A DNA stretch of 64,000 nucleotides from Pedobacter ginsengisoli (lineage in GTDB: Bacteria > Bacteroidota > Bacteroidia > Sphingobacteriales > Sphingobacteriaceae), in assembly GCF_002736205.1 (NCBI RefSeq), contig NZ_CP024091.1, positions 2,973,555 to 3,037,554 on the forward strand, in the 5' to 3' direction. Below are positions 18,210 to 27,659 of the stretch, in pieces (positions within the stretch are counted from its first letter, which is position 1; every line of letters starts with the position of its first letter). The position numbers and the translations under genes were made by a program. The notes under the pieces are model-generated. The model did no database searches. It worked only from the letters and a program-made list of their open reading frames with translations, and was not told the origin of the DNA.

Positions 18210-18989
18210 ATGATAAATATTCGTAAATCAGTTATGCTTGCTACTTTAATGATAGCAGGAATTAACATCGTTCAGGCACAAGATGCAAAGCCTGAAGACA
18301 CTGAAGTATATACCCCGGTTCCCAAAGTAGTATCAACACCGGAACTTACAATAGCTCCTCCTTCTGATGCTATTATACTTTTTGACGGCAAAAACCTTGA
18401 CCAATGGGTAATGACTGACGATAGATCTAAACCTGCTGCATGGACTGTTGCCAACAAAGTATTTACTGTAAATAAAAAATCAGGGAACATCGAAACTAAA
18501 GAATCATTTGGTAATTACCAGCTACACCTGGAGTGGCGCGTACCTGCTAACATCACAGGAAAAGGACAAGGCAGAGGTAATAGCGGACTTTTCCTTGCTT
18601 CTATTGGCAAAGGTGATGCTGGCTACGAATTACAAATTCTTGACTCCTATAAAAACGACACCTACACAAATGGGCAAGCTGCAAGTATCTACAAACAATT
18701 TGTACCTCTTGCAAACCCAACCCGTAAACCGGGCGAATGGAACAGTTACGATGTAATCTGGACAGCACCAACATTCAATGACGATAAAACTGTAAAAACA
18801 CCTGCCAGAGTTACTGTGTTATTTAACGGCGTATTGGTTCAGGATAATACTACATTGTTAGGTCCAACCCAATATATCGGAGCTCCTGCATACAGACAAG
18901 CTCATGGCCCTGCACCAATTAAATTGCAATCTCATGGTGATCCTAGTGAGCCATTAAGCTTTCGAAATATTTGGATAAGAAATCTGTAA
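18210..18989 (+). CDS. DUF1080 (3-keto-disaccharide hydrolase family) secreted protein
   Basis: The 259-residue protein has a signal peptide ending near residue 23 (AQA) and then one DUF1080 beta-sandwich domain (about 50-259). Family landmarks are DAIILFDGKNLDQW, the GNSGLFL segment, YELQILDSY, and the closing PLSFRNIWIRNL. DUF1080 members in gut Bacteroides hydrolyse 3-keto-glycosides made by Gfo/Idh-type oxidoreductases. A Tat-exported Gfo/Idh gene and a sugar dehydrogenase lie nearby, though on the opposite strand. It is a single-gene transcript with its own terminator. Confidence 0.88.
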   Translation: MINIRKSVMLATLMIAGINIVQAQDAKPEDTEVYTPVPKVVSTPELTIAPPSDAIILFDGKNLDQWVMTDDRSKPAAWTVANKVFTVNKKSGNIETKESFGNYQLHLEWRVPANITGKGQGRGNSGLFLASIGKGDAGYELQILDSYKNDTYTNGQAASIYKQFVPLANPTRKPGEWNSYDVIWTAPTFNDDKTVKTPARVTVLFNGVLVQDNTTLLGPTQYIGAPAYRQAHGPAPIKLQSHGDPSEPLSFRNIWIRNL

Positions 18990-19006
18990 TTTCAAATTAG
19001 TATAGA

Positions 19007-19055
19007 AGAGCCGTTCAAAGAATGCGACTTAATTCTTTGAACGGCTCTTTTTTTA
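19007..19055 (+). terminator. Strong intrinsic terminator of the DUF1080 gene
   Basis: A perfect 17-base stem (19007-19023 with 19032-19048) and 8-base loop are followed by a T-run. It lies between convergent genes, and its T-run overlaps the end of the minus-strand gene at 19053. Confidence 0.93.
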
Positions 19056-21749
19056 TTTATTAGAAAAATAAATCCAATCCAGATTAAACAGATCATTCTT
19101 TTGATCTGTTAACGCCGTAAATACAAAGTAAAGATCATGCTTTCCCTTCGTTGTATTTATGGCTACCGTTAACTCTTTCCAATCCACTTTACCATTAGGG
19201 TCGGCAGCTGGAACGGTAAGCTTACTAAGCAAAGGCCCATTCGCATTATCTAGTCTTAATTCAATATTCCCCCCACTTCCAATAGCTTGTACATTATATT
19301 TAAGCTGCTTAATCCCGGTCAGATCAATTGCATTAAACTTGATATAGCTTTGGTCCGCAATTCCTACTACATAAGCCATAAAAGCAGTTGTTATCGTAAT
19401 TACACGAACATTTCCTTTGTCAAAATCCTCTGCCTCAACATATGGACTACGTAAAGAGAGGTAAGCATTTCCATCCAATGGTTCAATACCATTAGCCCCT
19501 TTATCCCTATAAGAAGCATTAAGCAGATAACTTCCCTTTTTTCCCTTTCCAACATGCTCTTTTAATGGAATGCTATTTTTAAGCGGCAGCTTTCCTGACT
19601 TTTTAGAAAGCGAAAGAATATAATTAACCATTTCCTGTGCATCATCAAATGATATTGCAGGATGTGCAGACATAGCCCTTTCTCCCCAGTTCCCACTGCC
19701 ACCTTCAATTACTTTTTTAGCCAATGTCTTCTCAATATCTTTTTGTCCCGCATAACGCATTGATATCGATTTATAGGTAGGACCAACAGAGGTTTTATCC
19801 ATAGAATGGCATGCCTTACAGTCTAAATTTGCCACCATGCCAGATCCTTTTAAGTACTTATAGGCCCCGGGATCTTGATTCCCCGCAAGAATAACAGCAA
19901 CATCCTTTCCACTTGGAAGATATCCAAAGGAAACCTTGACTCTGTTTTGATCTATCTTCTTATCCTCTTTATCCTTAACTATAACCTGATAATCCAGTAA
20001 TTCCCTGTCCCAATAAAAACTGTTGTTCGCTGTACTGTTAATCACTACCTCCGGAGGAGTGTTTCCAACATGTATTTTCGAAACAGCAGTCCCAACTGCA
20101 CCTTTATCATCGCTAACAATAAGTTCTACATTATAAATGCCTAATTTCTTAAAGTTGTATTTGATTTCAGGTCCTTTAATTGTTTTGCCTTCTATTTTCC
20201 AGCTAAAATCAAGTTTATCATCTTTATCAAAATCAACTGATTTACGCCCAGTCAGGTTAACCAGAAAAGGAGCAGCCCCATACTGTTTGTCAACCGTAAT
20301 CTCGGCGATAGGTTTTCTATTCCCCTCCTGATATTCAATTCTCACAAGTTTTGCATCTGTATTTTTAGAAAACCAATTCGTACCATACTCCAACATGTAT
20401 ATTGCTCCATCCTTACTAAACTGCATATCTACAGGCGCCGAGAATTTAATATGTTTTAAGAATGGTTCCATTTGCTTGTAATTACCATTTTCATCGAAGG
20501 TAATGGCCATTATCCATCCTCTTATCCAATCGTAAATAAATAGCTTGGCATTATAATATTCAGAAAGTTTGTAAGGAGCATTTGGAAAAAGGTCGCTATA
20601 ATAAACCGGTCCTGCGGCTGCAGTTGCCCCACCACTTCCAAGAAGAGGAAAATGCTTAGATGACATCTTACCATACCATATCATTGCAGATTGAGCCGGT
20701 GGCAATCCCTTTTCACCGGTGTTATTGGGCGAATTATTAAAAGGTTTAGCGGGATCTTTTTTCTCACCAGGTTGTTTAGTCGCATAATTATACAAGGGCA
20801 TTGCTTGATTGTTACCCAAAAAATAGGGCCATCCGAAAAAACCAGGCTTTTTTGCTTGATTGACTTCATCAAAACTCATGTATTCTCCATCTTCACTTTG
20901 TATTTTTGTATCCGGCCCCACATCTCCCCAATATACATATCCATTTTTTTGGTCAATACTAAATCGATAAGGATTACGGGATCCCATCGTGTAAATTTCA
21001 GGTAAGCCCTTTGAACCATCTTTAGGAAAAAGATTCCCATCCGGAATGATATATCCGCCACCATTTTTAGGAATGATGCGTAATATCTTTCCCCTTAAAT
21101 CATTGGTATTTGCAGACGTTGCCTGGTCGTCGGCAAGTCCCCTACCAGGTCTTTCATCCACCGGCGTGTATCCTTCTGTTTCCTCAGCATTAGTATTATC
21201 ACCAGTAGATAAATAAAGTATTCCTTTCGCATCAAATGCAAGGTATCCAGCCGAATGACAACAATACTTGCGTTGGGTAGGAATCTCAAGTACAATTTGT
21301 TCCGATTTATTGATCAGTTTATCACCTATCAACTGATACCGGGCCAATCTGCTTTTTGACACCTCTCCTGCCACTGCAAAATAAAGATATACCCAATGGT
21401 TTTCTGAGAACTTCGGGTCGAGGGCCAATCCAAGCAAGCCATCCTCAATTCCACTAAAAACATTCATATTTGCAATAGTCTTAACAACCTTGGTTTTACT
21501 ATTGTAAAGCTTTAAAGCACCTTTACGTTCTACAAAAAGCACATTGAGATTGGGTAATATTGCCATCTCCATAGGTTCGTCCAATCCTTCTGCAAGTACA
21601 ATACGTGTATATCTGCTACTATCAGGAACTTTTACATCAACCTTATTTAAAACTTTAAGGCTCTGATTTATTTGTCTGTCTTTCGAACTCCATGAGCTAA
21701 AAATGACAACAAAGAATGCTGCCCCTACCAATAAGTAATTTGATCTCAT
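19053..21749 (-). CDS. PQQ-type sugar dehydrogenase fused to PKD, cytochrome c and carbohydrate-binding domains
   Basis: About 898 residues from the ATG at 21749, chosen because it follows the upstream stop by 7 bases; an ATG 13 codons earlier would overlap that gene. After a signal peptide comes a soluble-glucose-dehydrogenase-like six-bladed propeller (about 45-465: EGLDEPMEMAILPN, YCCHSAGYLAFD, DLRGKILRI, GSRNPYRFSID). A PKD domain (about 480-565), a class I cytochrome c (CKACH at 644-648) and a C-terminal CBM6-like domain (about 755-898) follow. The layout suggests periplasmic sugar oxidation with electrons passed to the attached haem. Actual cofactor and substrate are unproven. Confidence 0.9.
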   Translation of the reverse strand: MRSNYLLVGAAFFVVIFSSWSSKDRQINQSLKVLNKVDVKVPDSSRYTRIVLAEGLDEPMEMAILPNLNVLFVERKGALKLYNSKTKVVKTIANMNVFSGIEDGLLGLALDPKFSENHWVYLYFAVAGEVSKSRLARYQLIGDKLINKSEQIVLEIPTQRKYCCHSAGYLAFDAKGILYLSTGDNTNAEETEGYTPVDERPGRGLADDQATSANTNDLRGKILRIIPKNGGGYIIPDGNLFPKDGSKGLPEIYTMGSRNPYRFSIDQKNGYVYWGDVGPDTKIQSEDGEYMSFDEVNQAKKPGFFGWPYFLGNNQAMPLYNYATKQPGEKKDPAKPFNNSPNNTGEKGLPPAQSAMIWYGKMSSKHFPLLGSGGATAAAGPVYYSDLFPNAPYKLSEYYNAKLFIYDWIRGWIMAITFDENGNYKQMEPFLKHIKFSAPVDMQFSKDGAIYMLEYGTNWFSKNTDAKLVRIEYQEGNRKPIAEITVDKQYGAAPFLVNLTGRKSVDFDKDDKLDFSWKIEGKTIKGPEIKYNFKKLGIYNVELIVSDDKGAVGTAVSKIHVGNTPPEVVINSTANNSFYWDRELLDYQVIVKDKEDKKIDQNRVKVSFGYLPSGKDVAVILAGNQDPGAYKYLKGSGMVANLDCKACHSMDKTSVGPTYKSISMRYAGQKDIEKTLAKKVIEGGSGNWGERAMSAHPAISFDDAQEMVNYILSLSKKSGKLPLKNSIPLKEHVGKGKKGSYLLNASYRDKGANGIEPLDGNAYLSLRSPYVEAEDFDKGNVRVITITTAFMAYVVGIADQSYIKFNAIDLTGIKQLKYNVQAIGSGGNIELRLDNANGPLLSKLTVPAADPNGKVDWKELTVAINTTKGKHDLYFVFTALTDQKNDLFNLDWIYFSNK

Positions 21750-21756
21750 TTTAAAA

Positions 21757-22755
21757 TTAAATATTAGCCAATGAAACAGGTAAACCATTACGCTTTCTGC
21801 TGAGATCTGCAGCCTTTATAAACGAGAAAATTTCTAATGTTTCTTTTTCAGACACAGGAGGTTTTCCCGTTTCAAAAAAACTAATGATTTCAGCAATTAA
21901 GGGCGAATAAGAATTAAATGGTCCTAATGGTGCTATTCCACTTGCTCCAAACGCAGTACCTGCAATATTTGAAGCACCGTTACGTATTCCACGGACACTT
22001 CCAACACGCCCATCTTCCCATATACCCGTCACAAAATCAACTCCATCATTATAAACTCTGGTTACCGTTTTGCAACCTGGGCCCATTACCGAAAACAACA
22101 TCTCTATTCCATGTATTGCATACCAGGCCATATCCATGTGATTTGGTTCTATCTCTGCCGGTGTATAAACATCAGCTCCCAATACTTTACCTATACTTCC
22201 TGAAACAACCTTCTGAACATTGCCATCAAAACGTAATGCCGAAGAACTGAAAACTGGTGAATCATATTTTTTTGAAGCAGCAAAGATTTTCTTAACATCT
22301 GCCAGCGAAGCTGCAATAGGTTTATCAATAAACATTCGCTTCCCTGCCTGCATTACAGGTAAAGCCTGCTCAAAATGAGGCCTGCCATCAATAGTCTCCA
22401 ATAAGATAACATCAACCTTCTTGATCAATTCTTCTATTGAATCTACTATTTCTACTCCGTTTGCTTTAACTGCCTCAACAATTCCAGGTTTCATTTTTAA
22501 AGCAGCAGGAATGTCTTTGCTTCCCTGGGGGTAAGCTGCTACCACCTTGTAGCCTTTCATTTCTGGACCACCACTATTAATTGCTTTAGTGAAGACTTCG
22601 CTGTGAGATGTATCTAATCCAATAATTCCAATACGTTTCCCGGTTTCCTTTTGCAATGATGATTTGCCTAGTGAAGGCAAAGAATGAAGCAATCCTGCAC
22701 CCAAACCTGCTAATGCAGTGTTCAGAATGAAAGATCTACGGTTAAAAGATCTCAT
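21757..22755 (-). CDS. Tat-exported Gfo/Idh/MocA family oxidoreductase
   Basis: The 332-residue protein opens with a twin-arginine signal (NRRSFILNTALAGLGAG), so it is exported folded with its cofactor. A Rossmann NAD(P) domain starts at KRIGIIGLDTSHS. The usual EKP motif appears as DKP (KRMFIDKPIA). The C-terminal sugar-binding part contains WYAIHGIEMLF. It probably oxidises or reduces a sugar or derivative in the periplasm. Its stop lies just ahead of the sugar-dehydrogenase gene, so the two should form one operon. Confidence 0.88.
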   Translation of the reverse strand: MRSFNRRSFILNTALAGLGAGLLHSLPSLGKSSLQKETGKRIGIIGLDTSHSEVFTKAINSGGPEMKGYKVVAAYPQGSKDIPAALKMKPGIVEAVKANGVEIVDSIEELIKKVDVILLETIDGRPHFEQALPVMQAGKRMFIDKPIAASLADVKKIFAASKKYDSPVFSSSALRFDGNVQKVVSGSIGKVLGADVYTPAEIEPNHMDMAWYAIHGIEMLFSVMGPGCKTVTRVYNDGVDFVTGIWEDGRVGSVRGIRNGASNIAGTAFGASGIAPLGPFNSYSPLIAEIISFFETGKPPVSEKETLEIFSFIKAADLSRKRNGLPVSLANI

Positions 22756-23006
22756 AATATATTTGGTTTTTTGTATGTTTCAAACAAAGAGCTGATACAA
22801 ATAATACGTTCTCCATACCAAATGTATTCCACCATCCCCGAAACAGAAAAGAAACCTTACTGATTTGAGAGAAAATTGAGCGTTAATAATAACTATTGCT
22901 CTTAAGGAATAAATGTCTTTATTAATAAACGACAGTTAACCCTAATCAGCTGGCATACAAGAAATGACGACCGCACTTTCTGAACAACCTCCAAACAATA
23001 ATAAAC
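22756..23006. other. Intergenic region upstream of the Gfo/Idh gene
   Basis: No gene is recognisable. It holds one candidate promoter (22819-22826) and lies between the start of one minus-strand gene and the terminator of the next. Confidence 0.5.
22819..22826 (-). promoter_or_regulatory. -7 box (TACATTTG) for the Gfo/Idh-dehydrogenase operon
   Basis: TACATTTG fits TAnnTTTG and lies 63 bases upstream of the start codon at 22755. The -33 position is a poor match. Confidence 0.4.
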
Positions 23007-23051
23007 AAAAAAAAGCAATTATTAAAGGGACTAATCCATTTTAATAATTGC
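23007..23051 (-). terminator. Intrinsic terminator after the DUF4199 gene
   Basis: On the minus strand a 12-base stem (23040-23051 with 23015-23026) is followed by eight T. It lies 22 bases after the stop of the last gene of the 29237-23074 run. Confidence 0.85.
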
Positions 23052-23073
23052 CTTTTGCATTCTTAAGCCAAAC

Positions 23074-23619
23074 TTACTCTTCGTAAAGAGGCTGCTCCTT
23101 CTTAACTACTGCCGCCCCTATTAAACTAATAATCAGTCCATATATAGTATAGCTCACCGCTACCCCAAATCCAATAAAAAAGATCATATAAGGCCTCATC
23201 ATTTCTACCCCTTTAACCTTATTTTCATCGTCACCGGCAGCAGCCACTGCCGAATCCATTAACTGATCAAAAGCATTCCTATCCAAAACTTTATAATAAA
23301 GGATAGTAAATACAGCGATAAATAATCCTGCATATGCAGCTACTTTAAATCCAGAAGAAAATGCTTTCCCAAAGCTTATATAACCACCCAATTCCTTTTT
23401 ATATGTTGTTTGTACAAATACAACTGCCATAATAAACGGGATATAAGAAGCCAGTGAGTAAACAACTTTCTCGGCAAATGTGGTATTCGGGCTGTTCTGA
23501 TCTACCCCCATCCACTTCATCACAAACATAAGTACAAGGAAATAAACAGAATAAGCTATTGCGCTTTTAAACGCCAGCTTATTTGGACTCTTTTTTGGTT
23601 CAACTACTACTTCTTCCAT
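23074..23619 (-). CDS. DUF4199 membrane protein
   Basis: The 181-residue protein has four predicted membrane segments (about 20-38, 52-72, 88-108 and 143-168) separated by short loops and begins with a charged tail. This matches DUF4199, a Bacteroidota family of unknown function, sometimes found near glycosyltransferase or dihydroorotase genes. It follows the acidic hypothetical gene by 44 bases and is the last gene before a strong terminator. Confidence 0.75.
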   Translation of the reverse strand: MEEVVVEPKKSPNKLAFKSAIAYSVYFLVLMFVMKWMGVDQNSPNTTFAEKVVYSLASYIPFIMAVVFVQTTYKKELGGYISFGKAFSSGFKVAAYAGLFIAVFTILYYKVLDRNAFDQLMDSAVAAAGDDENKVKGVEMMRPYMIFFIGFGVAVSYTIYGLIISLIGAAVVKKEQPLYEE

Positions 23620-23663
23620 TCGAAAGTTTTAAATAAACGTTAATATATTGGTTAATAATTAGC

Positions 23664-24341
23664 CTAAGCTGTGGCTTCGTTAAAATTAGCTATTAAAGCA
23701 TATACAGCAATATCAAACTCTTTGTTTGAGCTATAATCTTCAAGCTCTTTAATTACCTTATCGTTAGCTTTAGGCTGGTGAAAGAAAACCATAAAAGGAA
23801 CAAAAAGCTCTTCCATTTCTTCACCAAGATCAATCATTCCGGCATGACCACAAATGTCTTCAACACTTGATTCAGCCAATTGCTGATTGCTGATAAGGTC
23901 CTCGTAAATATGAAACTCATCTTGAAACTCATCTTCATCAACAAGCAAAAATTCTTTAAGAAAATCGCCTAGCTCAGGCTTTATCCGCTCATCATGACAC
24001 TCATTAATGTATAACAACAGGTTTAATAACTCTGTTCCCCTATCAATTGTTTCTTCTTCAATATCTGCCCACTCATCAGAATCCAGATAATCTTCTTCCA
24101 GTTTCTTAATATCATTAGAGAAGAAATTAATCATCAGCAAATCAAAGAATACTTCTCTAAGCTCTTCAAATGATGGATGCTCGTCAAAAACCTCATCAAA
24201 CTCTTCAACTTTTTCCAAAAAGCCTAAGTCTTTGCCAAACACTTCAACAAGGCTCTCCTCTAATTTAACCGAGTCATTACCAGATACTCCAGCAAATTTA
24301 TCTAACGATGCAATTAGTGCTGCTTTTACATGCTTATCCAT
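23664..24341 (-). CDS. Acidic cytoplasmic protein of unknown function
   Basis: The 225-residue protein has no signal or membrane segment and is strikingly acidic, with many Asp/Glu clusters (EEFDEVFDEHPSFEEL; EDEFQDEFHIYEDL). It looks mainly helical. I do not recognise the family. Its ATG overlaps the 3' end of the dihydroorotase-like gene by 8 bases, implying coupled translation and perhaps a partner role. Confidence 0.75.
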   Translation of the reverse strand: MDKHVKAALIASLDKFAGVSGNDSVKLEESLVEVFGKDLGFLEKVEEFDEVFDEHPSFEELREVFFDLLMINFFSNDIKKLEEDYLDSDEWADIEEETIDRGTELLNLLLYINECHDERIKPELGDFLKEFLLVDEDEFQDEFHIYEDLISNQQLAESSVEDICGHAGMIDLGEEMEELFVPFMVFFHQPKANDKVIKELEDYSSNKEFDIAVYALIANFNEATA

Positions 24342-25596
24342 ATGATTGTAATTGTTTGTTATTATATACCAGTTGAACTTTACCGGTTAGTTTTTTATTT
24401 AATAATGGAGAATTAGCCGACTTTGAATAGTTCGTATCAACATTATACTCCCATTGCAAAGCAGGATTATACACCGTAAAGTTAGCTTCTGCACCAACTT
24501 CAATTACAGAAACTGCAAGACCAAGCAACTTACGTGGATTTACAGACAGTTTCTCCGCTATCTGCGTTGCATCAAGTCCGGCTTTAATAAGCAAAGGCAA
24601 AACAGTTTGCAAGGCAATAATACCATACGATGCAATTTCAAACTCAACATCTTTAAATTCTATTTCGTGCGGGCGATGCTGTGATCCTATCGCATCAATA
24701 GTTCCATCTTTTAAACCAGCAATCAATGCTTTCACATCAGTTTTACCACGCAAAGGTGGCTTAACCTTATAGTTGCTATCAAAATCATTCAACAACTCTT
24801 CAGTAAACACTAAATGATGCGCTGCTACATCGCAGGTAATTTTAACACCATCTTTTTTGGCCTTCTTAATAAGGGCTACAGAACCTGCGGTTGAGATATT
24901 GCTAATGTGTACAGGAGCATCGTGGTAAGTTGCCAAAAAGATATCGCGGTTAATGTGCATTTCTTCTGCTAACGAAGGCAATCCCTTCATTCCCAGTAAC
25001 ACACTAGTCTTACTCTCGTTAATCTGTGATTTTCCTGCAATAGATTTATTTTCAGGGTATACCATTAAAAGCCCGTCAAAACCCTGGGTGTATTGTAAAG
25101 CACGGCTCATAAAACCATCATCAACAATAGCCTTTCCACCATCAGAAAACGCTACGGCACCTGCCAGCTTCATATCGTACAATTCTGCAAGCTCCTTACC
25201 TTCCAATCCCTGACTAATGGCTCCTATTGGCAACACATCTACCAGGTTGTTTTTAGCTCTGTTAATGATGTATTCAACTTCGGCCTTCGATTGTACTACC
25301 GGCCTGGTATTTGGTAAAACCGCAATTCCTGTAAAGCCTCCTGCTTTTGCCGCAGCGGTAGCCGTATTAATATCTTCTTTGGTTTCAAAACCCGGATCAC
25401 CAATGGAACAGTTTATGTCAAAGAAACCCGGAGAAAGCACAGCTCCTTCCCCATCAAAAACCTGTTCGTTTTTAGATGCAGTAAGTTTATTATCTATAGC
25501 CGTTATCTTTCCCTGTTCAACACGAACATCACATTTCTTTTGATTGAACTGGCTGTTTGGATCGGCAATAACTATGCCCGTGATAAGAAGGTTCAT
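24334..25596 (-). CDS. Dihydroorotase-like protein lacking metal-binding residues
   Basis: The 420-residue protein has the full amidohydrolase layout of type I dihydroorotase (DGEGAVLSPGFFDI, GGFTGIAVLPNT, the TCDVAAHHL segment). However, the first metal motif, normally HxH in DxHVHLREPG, reads NCS in DINCSIGDPG. The catalytic Asp of the usual TDHAPH motif is also missing (GSQHRPHE). The enzyme is therefore probably not a working dihydroorotase. Such inactive forms are known to support aspartate transcarbamoylase as structural partners. It overlaps the BatA gene by 4 bases upstream and the acidic gene by 8 downstream. Confidence 0.85.
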   Translation of the reverse strand: MNLLITGIVIADPNSQFNQKKCDVRVEQGKITAIDNKLTASKNEQVFDGEGAVLSPGFFDINCSIGDPGFETKEDINTATAAAKAGGFTGIAVLPNTRPVVQSKAEVEYIINRAKNNLVDVLPIGAISQGLEGKELAELYDMKLAGAVAFSDGGKAIVDDGFMSRALQYTQGFDGLLMVYPENKSIAGKSQINESKTSVLLGMKGLPSLAEEMHINRDIFLATYHDAPVHISNISTAGSVALIKKAKKDGVKITCDVAAHHLVFTEELLNDFDSNYKVKPPLRGKTDVKALIAGLKDGTIDAIGSQHRPHEIEFKDVEFEIASYGIIALQTVLPLLIKAGLDATQIAEKLSVNPRKLLGLAVSVIEVGAEANFTVYNPALQWEYNVDTNYSKSANSPLLNKKLTGKVQLVYNNKQLQSYG

Positions 25597-27638
25597 GATA
25601 TTTCTATGTTTTTTATGTTATTAAAGAATCTAATAAGTAGTATTTCAGCGGCTAAAAAAACAATAGCTAAAATTAGGCAAAGTTTCCATAATTCACTGCT
25701 GCTATTTTTCACCTCTATATTTAATGACTGTGCGTCCTTTTTAGAATTAAATACGGATACCTTTTGTTTGCCAAAGAGCTTATTTAGCGCTGTTTCTGTA
25801 GCATAATGCATATCAGATTCTGTCCGATTATCATTAAATGCCATAACTGCTAAAACAGAATCTGCTTTTTTTAATTCATAAAAGCCCGATTTCTTTATCT
25901 GATCTGCCACATACAGCAAAGTTTTTCCGGCGGTTTGCCTCACTTCAGGAATAACTTCAACATCATCCGACACCAGTTTTAGCGATTGATTAGTCAGAAG
26001 ACTGATTTTTTCACTTTCAAGAACATTGTTCAGTCCTATTGTATAATACAACGGTTGTTCTTTGGCGCTAGCAAATGCAATTTTATACATCAATGGCACA
26101 AAAACAGGATGCTTAGGCAAGCTGTTATCCTCTATATCTAATGAGCTCGAAGAAAGATAGACTTTACCAGCTCCTACGTTATACTTTGCAAACAGGAACC
26201 TATTTAAAGGCAACTCTAAAATATTCTCTTTGGCATTTGTATTTTGCTCATTATAGCTAAAATAACGGCTCACTAAAGGAAGATCAATATTTTTAGGAAC
26301 CTGATCAAACACATCCTTAAAAACAGAGTTCTTCAAATCCATGCTGCTTGCTACCGGAGGTCCTGAATTTAATTGCTGAACCGAAGGCAACGACAAGCCT
26401 GTTAAAAATGCAGAATAAACATTTCCATTTGCATCAAGATCAGGAAATACAACTACCGATCCACCATTTTGCACATATGCTTTTAGCTGCTGGGCCAAAC
26501 CAGATGATGGCTCCTTTAAACCATTCAAAACAATTAAACTATAGTCTGAAAAGCTAGAATATTTAATATTCGATTCAGCCATTTCAGTAAGTTTAAAGTA
26601 ATTATCAGATGCAAAAAGAGCCTTTATATATTTATCTGAAGGATTACCTGCAATATTTAGCACCTTCATTTCATTACTTACCTTAAAACTAAAATTCAGG
26701 CCATCATCAAACGTTAAAGGAAAGTCCTTAATATCAATTGTTCCTTTTTGCCATCCGCTTTGCAAACCACTAAAAGACAAAGTATCCTTAACAGACTTAC
26801 CCGCCTCAACAGTTATATTACCAATAGCTTTTTGCTGTTTATTGATGGTCAGCTTCAAAGCTATACCCGAAGCCTGCTCTTCTCCATAATTTCGCAGTTG
26901 AACAACAATCTTTTCAGCTTGTCCGGGCTGATGTACCGGAGAAAGACTCCAAACACTATCAATAGATATATTTGGAAGACTGTTGGCGTTTAGCTTAATA
27001 AAAGTATAATTAATTTCCTTATTAGCCGTTAAAGACTTACTGCCTACAAAACTATTTTGAAAATCGGAAAGCAGAAAGCTTATCTCATTTCTGCCTACCA
27101 TAAAACTCGCCTGTTGCCTGTTTATAACCTGTTGCAAAGTCTTGCTTGCCGGAGATATCTTAATTTCATCAAGAAACTGAAGAAACTCTTCCTTATTAAC
27201 CAATCTTTGGTGCTTACCCTCAAAATCATTTGTAATCAACCTAAATTGATCATTAATATCGTACGACTTTGCAATTTCCTTTGCCTTTCTTTTGGCCTCA
27301 TCAAGCAAACTTCCTTCCTTGTTTACAGTTTCCATACTGTACGAATTATCAATATATATACTGATAACATTTCTTTCGCCCGGATTATGTTTATTTCCTG
27401 AGGAGATAAAAGGCCTGGCAAATGCCAAAACAAGAAAAACAATTGCCAATACCCTGCACAAAAGCACAAGTAGATTTTTAAGCTTTTCTCTCGAAGAATT
27501 TTGCTCTTTGGCTTCCTTTAAAAATTGTACATTACTAAAATATACTTTCTTAAATTTCCTGAAATTGAATAAATGAATTACAATAGGTATGGCTATTGCC
27601 AGCAGCGCGAAAAGAAAACCTGGATATAGGAAATTCAT
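25593..27638 (-). CDS. BatA-type membrane protein
   Basis: The 681-residue protein has the N-terminal double-membrane-segment BatA domain (FALLAIAIPIVIHLFNFRK and, about residues 58-78, VLLCRVLAIVFLVLAFARPF). A von Willebrand A-like part follows (SIYIDNSYSMETV, about 90-210), then a long periplasmic region, and a final membrane segment near residue 665. BatA-like proteins are linked to aerotolerance loci in Bacteroides, but this one stands without BatB-E neighbours. A -7 box overlaps the region just before its start, suggesting a very short or absent 5' UTR. Confidence 0.85.
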   Translation of the reverse strand: MNFLYPGFLFALLAIAIPIVIHLFNFRKFKKVYFSNVQFLKEAKEQNSSREKLKNLLVLLCRVLAIVFLVLAFARPFISSGNKHNPGERNVISIYIDNSYSMETVNKEGSLLDEAKRKAKEIAKSYDINDQFRLITNDFEGKHQRLVNKEEFLQFLDEIKISPASKTLQQVINRQQASFMVGRNEISFLLSDFQNSFVGSKSLTANKEINYTFIKLNANSLPNISIDSVWSLSPVHQPGQAEKIVVQLRNYGEEQASGIALKLTINKQQKAIGNITVEAGKSVKDTLSFSGLQSGWQKGTIDIKDFPLTFDDGLNFSFKVSNEMKVLNIAGNPSDKYIKALFASDNYFKLTEMAESNIKYSSFSDYSLIVLNGLKEPSSGLAQQLKAYVQNGGSVVVFPDLDANGNVYSAFLTGLSLPSVQQLNSGPPVASSMDLKNSVFKDVFDQVPKNIDLPLVSRYFSYNEQNTNAKENILELPLNRFLFAKYNVGAGKVYLSSSSLDIEDNSLPKHPVFVPLMYKIAFASAKEQPLYYTIGLNNVLESEKISLLTNQSLKLVSDDVEVIPEVRQTAGKTLLYVADQIKKSGFYELKKADSVLAVMAFNDNRTESDMHYATETALNKLFGKQKVSVFNSKKDAQSLNIEVKNSSSELWKLCLILAIVFLAAEILLIRFFNNIKNIEIS

Positions 27639-27645
27639 TAAAAAC

Positions 27646-27653
27646 CAAAGGTA
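27646..27653 (-). promoter_or_regulatory. -7 box (TACCTTTG) directly before the BatA-type gene
   Basis: TACCTTTG fits TAnnTTTG and ends 7 bases before the ATG at 27638, so the transcript would start at or near the start codon. The -33 region is not convincing. Confidence 0.4.
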
Positions 27654-27659
27654 GAACTT

